This document shows positions 49,348 through 52,834 of a DNA stretch of 52,834 nt, piece by piece. The notes below the pieces were generated by a model. That model did no database searches. It had not been told where the DNA came from and saw only the letters and a list, made by a program, of their open reading frames with translations. Numbering within the stretch: the stretch's first letter is position 1; the number at the start of each line of letters is the position of its first letter. The translations under genes and the position numbers were made by a program. Origin of the DNA: an uncultured Clostridia bacterium (GTDB taxonomy: Bacteria; Bacillota; Clostridia; Christensenellales; Borkfalkiaceae); contig CAMWMZ010000005.1 of assembly GCA_947175485.1 (NCBI GenBank), positions 1-52,834 of the forward strand, written 5' to 3'.

Positions 49348-50718
49348 GTGAAAAAATATTATCTGGCAATAGATATCGGGGCGAGCTCCGGGCGGCACAT
49401 AGTAGGTTGGATTGAAAACGGTATACTAAAAACCCAAGAGGTATACCGCTTTTCAAACGGCACGGAAAGCAAGGGCGGGCACCTTGTTTGGAATATGAAA
49501 AGGCTGTTTTCCGAAATAATTTGCGGTTTGAAGAAAGCAAAAGAAACCGATAAAATTCCCGCTTACATAGGTATAGATACCTGGGCGGTAGATTACGCGC
49601 TTTTGGATAAAGAGGATAAGCTTATAAGCGAAGTTTATGCTTACAGAGACAGCCGCACCATAAAGTCGGCGGACGCAGTGCATCGCAAAATACCGTTTAA
49701 CGAACTGTATAAACGCACGGGCATACAGTATCAGCCGTTTAACACGATATATCAGTTATATGCAGATAAGCTAAGCGGAAAAACAGATAAAGCGGAAAGC
49801 TTTTTGATGCTGCCCGATTATCTGAATTTTCTATTAACGGGCGTAAAAAAACAGGAATACACCAACGCGACAAGCACCGGTTTGGTAAATGCGGAAACGC
49901 ACGGTTGGGACGGCAATATCCTTGAAATATTAGGGTTTAATAAAAAATTGTTCGGCGAACTTTCACAGCCTCAAACAGTTGTGGGCGCCCTTAAAAAAGA
50001 AGTAGCGGAAGAGATAGGATACGACGCAACGGTAATACTCCCCGCCACACACGATACCGCAAGCGCGGTGCTTGCCGCGCCTTTGGACGAAGAAAGCCCT
50101 TACATATCTAGCGGAACGTGGTCTTTACTCGGAATAGAGCAGACGGCGGCGCACACGGACGAAGAGAGCCGAAAAGCCAACTACTCAAACGAGGGCAGTA
50201 TAGATTATAAATTCCGTTACCAGAAAAACATAATGGGTTTGTGGATGATACAGAGCGTTAAAAGAGAGCTTGGCGGGAATATTACGTTTGCAAATCTTGC
50301 GGATATGGCGAAATGTAAGGAAAACAAAATAACCGTAGACGTAAACGACCAGAGGTTTTTATCCCCGAAAAATATGACTGCGGAAATAAAGAAGGCGGTA
50401 ACAAGCAACCTCGGAACGGCAAGCATAATGCGTGTAATTTATGACAGTCTTGCCAAAAGTTATGCGGAGGCCATAGAGGAGCTTGAACGAAACACCGGCA
50501 AAACGTATAAAACGCTTAATATAATAGGCGGAGGAAGCCGCGACGCATTTTTAAACGAGCTAACGGCTAAGGCCACGGGCAAAAAGGTTATTACAGGTCC
50601 TACTGAGGCAACGGCGATAGGCAACCTTATAATACAGATGATTAGCGCGGGGGAGATTAAAGACCTGACCTCCGCACGGCAGATAATAAAGAAAAGTTTT
50701 GAGGTAAAAGAAATATGA
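49348..50718 (+). CDS. rhaB: Rhamnulokinase
   Basis: This 456-residue FGGY-family kinase phosphorylates L-rhamnulose to rhamnulose-1-phosphate. RhaB hallmarks are AIDIGASSGRHIVGW at the N-terminus, GIDTWAVDYALLD, LMLPDYLNFLLTG, SSGTWSLLGIE and NIIGGGSRDAFLN. The start is GTG, preceded by ATGGTGA, and no in-frame ATG is nearby. The predicted leader is about 100 bases. Its last four bases overlap the rhaA start (ATGA). No rhamnose importer lies within the window, so uptake genes are elsewhere or downstream. Confidence 0.95.
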   Translation: MKKYYLAIDIGASSGRHIVGWIENGILKTQEVYRFSNGTESKGGHLVWNMKRLFSEIICGLKKAKETDKIPAYIGIDTWAVDYALLDKEDKLISEVYAYRDSRTIKSADAVHRKIPFNELYKRTGIQYQPFNTIYQLYADKLSGKTDKAESFLMLPDYLNFLLTGVKKQEYTNATSTGLVNAETHGWDGNILEILGFNKKLFGELSQPQTVVGALKKEVAEEIGYDATVILPATHDTASAVLAAPLDEESPYISSGTWSLLGIEQTAAHTDEESRKANYSNEGSIDYKFRYQKNIMGLWMIQSVKRELGGNITFANLADMAKCKENKITVDVNDQRFLSPKNMTAEIKKAVTSNLGTASIMRVIYDSLAKSYAEAIEELERNTGKTYKTLNIIGGGSRDAFLNELTAKATGKKVITGPTEATAIGNLIIQMISAGEIKDLTSARQIIKKSFEVKEI

Positions 50719-51947
50719 CGGCTTATGAGCTTGCAAAAAAAGAATATGCCGAATACGGAGTTGATACCGAGGCGGCGATAGCGAAATTAAGGGATATTCC
50801 CGTATCAATTCATTGCTGGCAAGGTGACGATGTTGTCGGTTTAGACGGCGGCGGAGCGTTGAGCGGCGGAATACAGACCACGGGCAACTACCCCGGCAGG
50901 GCAAGGAGCTTTGAGGAGCTGAAAGCCGATATTAAGAAGGCTTTTGCGCTTATGCCCGGCAAAAAGCGTTTAAATTTGCACGCAAGCTACGCTGTCGGAG
51001 CGGAAGCCGACAGGGATAAATACGAGCCTGAGCACTTTGCCGAATGGGTAAAGTTTGCAAAGGAAATAGGTTTGCAGGGGATAGACTTCAATCCTACGAT
51101 GTTTTCACATAAAAACGTAAAGGACGGCTTAACGCTTTCCTCACCCGACGAAAGTATAAGAAAATTCTGGGTGGAACATTGTATTTCATGCTTACATATT
51201 GCCGAGTATTTTGCGGACGAGTTTAAGTCGCCGTGCCTTGTAAATATATGGATACCCGACGGCTTTAAGGACGTGCCCGCAGACAGACTGACGCCGCGCC
51301 TTAGATTAAAGGACAGTTTAGATAAAATTCTTGCATGCGGTTACGACAAAAGCAAAGTTATCGTCGCGGTTGAAAGCAAGGTGTTCGGTATAGGCGTGGA
51401 AAGCTACACCGTGGGCAGTAACGAGTTTTATCAGAACTATGCGGCGAAAAATAATATATGCTGCCTATTAGACAACGGACATTATCACCCGCTTGAGTAT
51501 GTTTCGGATAAAATTCCCGCGGTGCTTGCATTTTATGATAAAGTGGCTTTGCACGTAACGCGCGGAGTGCGTTGGGACAGCGACCACGTGGTGTTGTTTG
51601 AGGACGAGCTCAAAGAGATAGCAAAGGAAATCGTCAGAAACAACGCAACCGAAAAGGTGCTTATCGGGCTGGACTATTTCGACGCTTCTATAAACCGTTT
51701 ATCCGCGTGGGTGACGGGGCAAAGAGCAATGCAAAAAGCGTTGTTGTACGCACTGCTTACAAACCATGAAAAATTGCGTTCGTTGCAGGATATGTCTGAC
51801 TTTACGGCTTTAATGACGGTGCAAGAGGAGTATAAGACGTTGCCTTTCGGCGCGGTATGGAAAGAGTACTTAAAGAGGGAAAACCTCAAAGAAGATTATC
51901 TTACCGAAATCAGGGAATACGAAAAAGAGGTATTAAAGAACAGATGA
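50715..51947 (+). CDS. rhaA: L-rhamnose isomerase
   Basis: This 410-residue enzyme converts L-rhamnose to L-rhamnulose. It matches RhaA in length and signatures: IPVSIHCWQGDDVVGLD near the start, NLHASY, the metal-binding ESKVFGIGVESYTVGS and CLLDNGHYHP segments, and HVTRGVRWDSDHVV. It overlaps rhaB and the aldolase gene by four bases at each end, so the three catabolic enzymes are coupled. Confidence 0.95.
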   Translation: MTAYELAKKEYAEYGVDTEAAIAKLRDIPVSIHCWQGDDVVGLDGGGALSGGIQTTGNYPGRARSFEELKADIKKAFALMPGKKRLNLHASYAVGAEADRDKYEPEHFAEWVKFAKEIGLQGIDFNPTMFSHKNVKDGLTLSSPDESIRKFWVEHCISCLHIAEYFADEFKSPCLVNIWIPDGFKDVPADRLTPRLRLKDSLDKILACGYDKSKVIVAVESKVFGIGVESYTVGSNEFYQNYAAKNNICCLLDNGHYHPLEYVSDKIPAVLAFYDKVALHVTRGVRWDSDHVVLFEDELKEIAKEIVRNNATEKVLIGLDYFDASINRLSAWVTGQRAMQKALLYALLTNHEKLRSLQDMSDFTALMTVQEEYKTLPFGAVWKEYLKRENLKEDYLTEIREYEKEVLKNR

Positions 51948-52780
51948 AAAATATTTTGACCGCACCTTTTGTGCAGGAAATGTGCAAGACTACGGCTAAC
52001 ATGTACCGCTTAGGCTGGGATGAAAGAAACGGCGGAAACATAAGTTATCTTTTAAACGAAAAACAAGTTGCGGAATACCTCGATTTAAATAAAGTAATAC
52101 GTAATATTCCTTTGATGGGCGTAAATGCGGCGAATTTCGACGCAAACCCGCTTACAGGTAAAATATTTATCGTTACGGGAACCGGAAAGTATTTCAAGAA
52201 CGTAGCGGACGACCCCGAAAATAACCTCGGCATAGTGCGTATTGCGAATGACGGAAAGGGGGTAGAGCTGTTATGGGGCTTTGCAGACGGCGGCAGACCT
52301 ACAAGCGAATTTCCCGCACACCTTATGAGCCATATGGCAAGATTAAAGGCTGACCCCGAAAACAGAGTGGTAATGCATTGCCACCCAACGTACACGCTTG
52401 CAATGAATTTCGTGCACGAGCTTGACGAAAAGAAATTCACGCATACGCTTTGGGAAATGTGCACCGAGTGCATAGCGGTGTTCCCCGACGGCGTAGGGAT
52501 ATTGCCGTGGATGCTCTGCGGAACGGACGAAATAGGCAAGGCAACCGCAAAGAAAATGGAAGAGTTCCGCCTTGTAGTCTGGGCAATGCACGGCATATAC
52601 GGCGCGGGCAAGACTATGGACGAAACGTTCGGGCTTATTGAAACTGTGGAAAAGGCGGCGCAGATTTATATGCTTACCGCGCACCTCCCCCGCGTTAACA
52701 CCATTAAAGACGAAGATATGTTAAAGCTTGTTAAGCTATTCGGGGTCAATTGCAGAAAAGATTTTTTGAATTTAAAATAG
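51944..52780 (+). CDS. rhaD: Rhamnulose-1-phosphate aldolase
   Basis: This 278-residue class II aldolase splits rhamnulose-1-phosphate into dihydroxyacetone phosphate and L-lactaldehyde. Zinc ligands are visible as His145 and His147 in MHCHPTYT and His216 in MHGIYGAG, with catalytic-type Glu122 in TSEFPAH. The phosphate-binding GNISY and TGTGKYF loops are near the N-terminus. An open frame extends 29 codons upstream inside rhaA, but the ATG overlapping the rhaA stop gives the natural start and length. Lactaldehyde disposal (reductase or microcompartment) is not in the window. Confidence 0.95.
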   Translation: MKNILTAPFVQEMCKTTANMYRLGWDERNGGNISYLLNEKQVAEYLDLNKVIRNIPLMGVNAANFDANPLTGKIFIVTGTGKYFKNVADDPENNLGIVRIANDGKGVELLWGFADGGRPTSEFPAHLMSHMARLKADPENRVVMHCHPTYTLAMNFVHELDEKKFTHTLWEMCTECIAVFPDGVGILPWMLCGTDEIGKATAKKMEEFRLVVWAMHGIYGAGKTMDETFGLIETVEKAAQIYMLTAHLPRVNTIKDEDMLKLVKLFGVNCRKDFLNLK

Positions 52781-52834
52781 TAAAAGCTTTTTTGGGAAAT
52801 TATTACAATAAGCATTATAAAAATTGTTAAAATT

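Overview
The window looks like a chromosomal segment of an uncultured, gut-type member of the Clostridia, possibly Christensenellales-like. This is an inference: it rests on TTGACA-17-TATAAT promoters, strong AGGAGG-type ribosome sites, frequent TTG/GTG starts, lipoprotein signal peptides, YitT, BspA-type LRR, Sel1 and M60 families, and a glycan-degrading lifestyle. No rRNA or ribosomal-protein gene is present to fix the taxonomy.

Region 1 (1-12161) is a fructan-use locus on the + strand: the tail of a sugar-binding protein, two ABC permeases, a secreted LamG-GH32 lipoprotein with Glu where GH32 normally has its nucleophile Asp, two non-catalytic lipoproteins built from seven copies of one binding-type module, and a canonical cytoplasmic GH32. 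No ABC ATPase is encoded, so a shared one elsewhere is likely. Region 2 (12230-22010) holds an unknown membrane protein behind a strong promoter with two overlapping palindromes, a KDPG-type aldolase, two tandem YitT proteins, a GH13 neopullulanase-type enzyme, GlgB and an LRR lipoprotein.

Region 3 (22144-29951) joins NAD and Fe-S cluster synthesis (nadA, an IscR-like Rrf2 regulator, a zinc-ribbon protein, iscS, iscU), with a candidate Rrf2 operator over the iscS -35 box. A GT28-type glycolipid glycosyltransferase and a Ca2+-type P-type ATPase follow. Region 4 (30019-34058) is three tRNA genes (Val-GAC, Ala-GGC, Ala-CGC) and then an AT-richer run of small, mostly stand-alone accessory genes and gene remnants: PH-domain protein, ferredoxin, membrane protein, cytidine deaminase, GrpB and DUF4180. 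It looks like a tRNA-associated accessory island, but no integrase or att repeat was found.

Region 5 (34096-44187) has a domain-permuted membrane-anchored GH3 enzyme with a membrane partner and a small lipoprotein, two GNAT acetyltransferases, an unrecognised Cys-rich protein and a 1395-residue M60 mucin-type metalloprotease anchored by its C-terminus. Region 6 (44225-48309) is a tightly coupled operon of two Sel1-repeat proteins and a dGTPase-like HD phosphohydrolase. Region 7 (48336-52780) is L-rhamnose catabolism: a divergent DeoR regulator and overlapping rhaB-rhaA-rhaD. Overall the cell appears equipped to take apart fructan, starch-type glucan, beta-glucosides, rhamnose-containing glycans and host glycoproteins.
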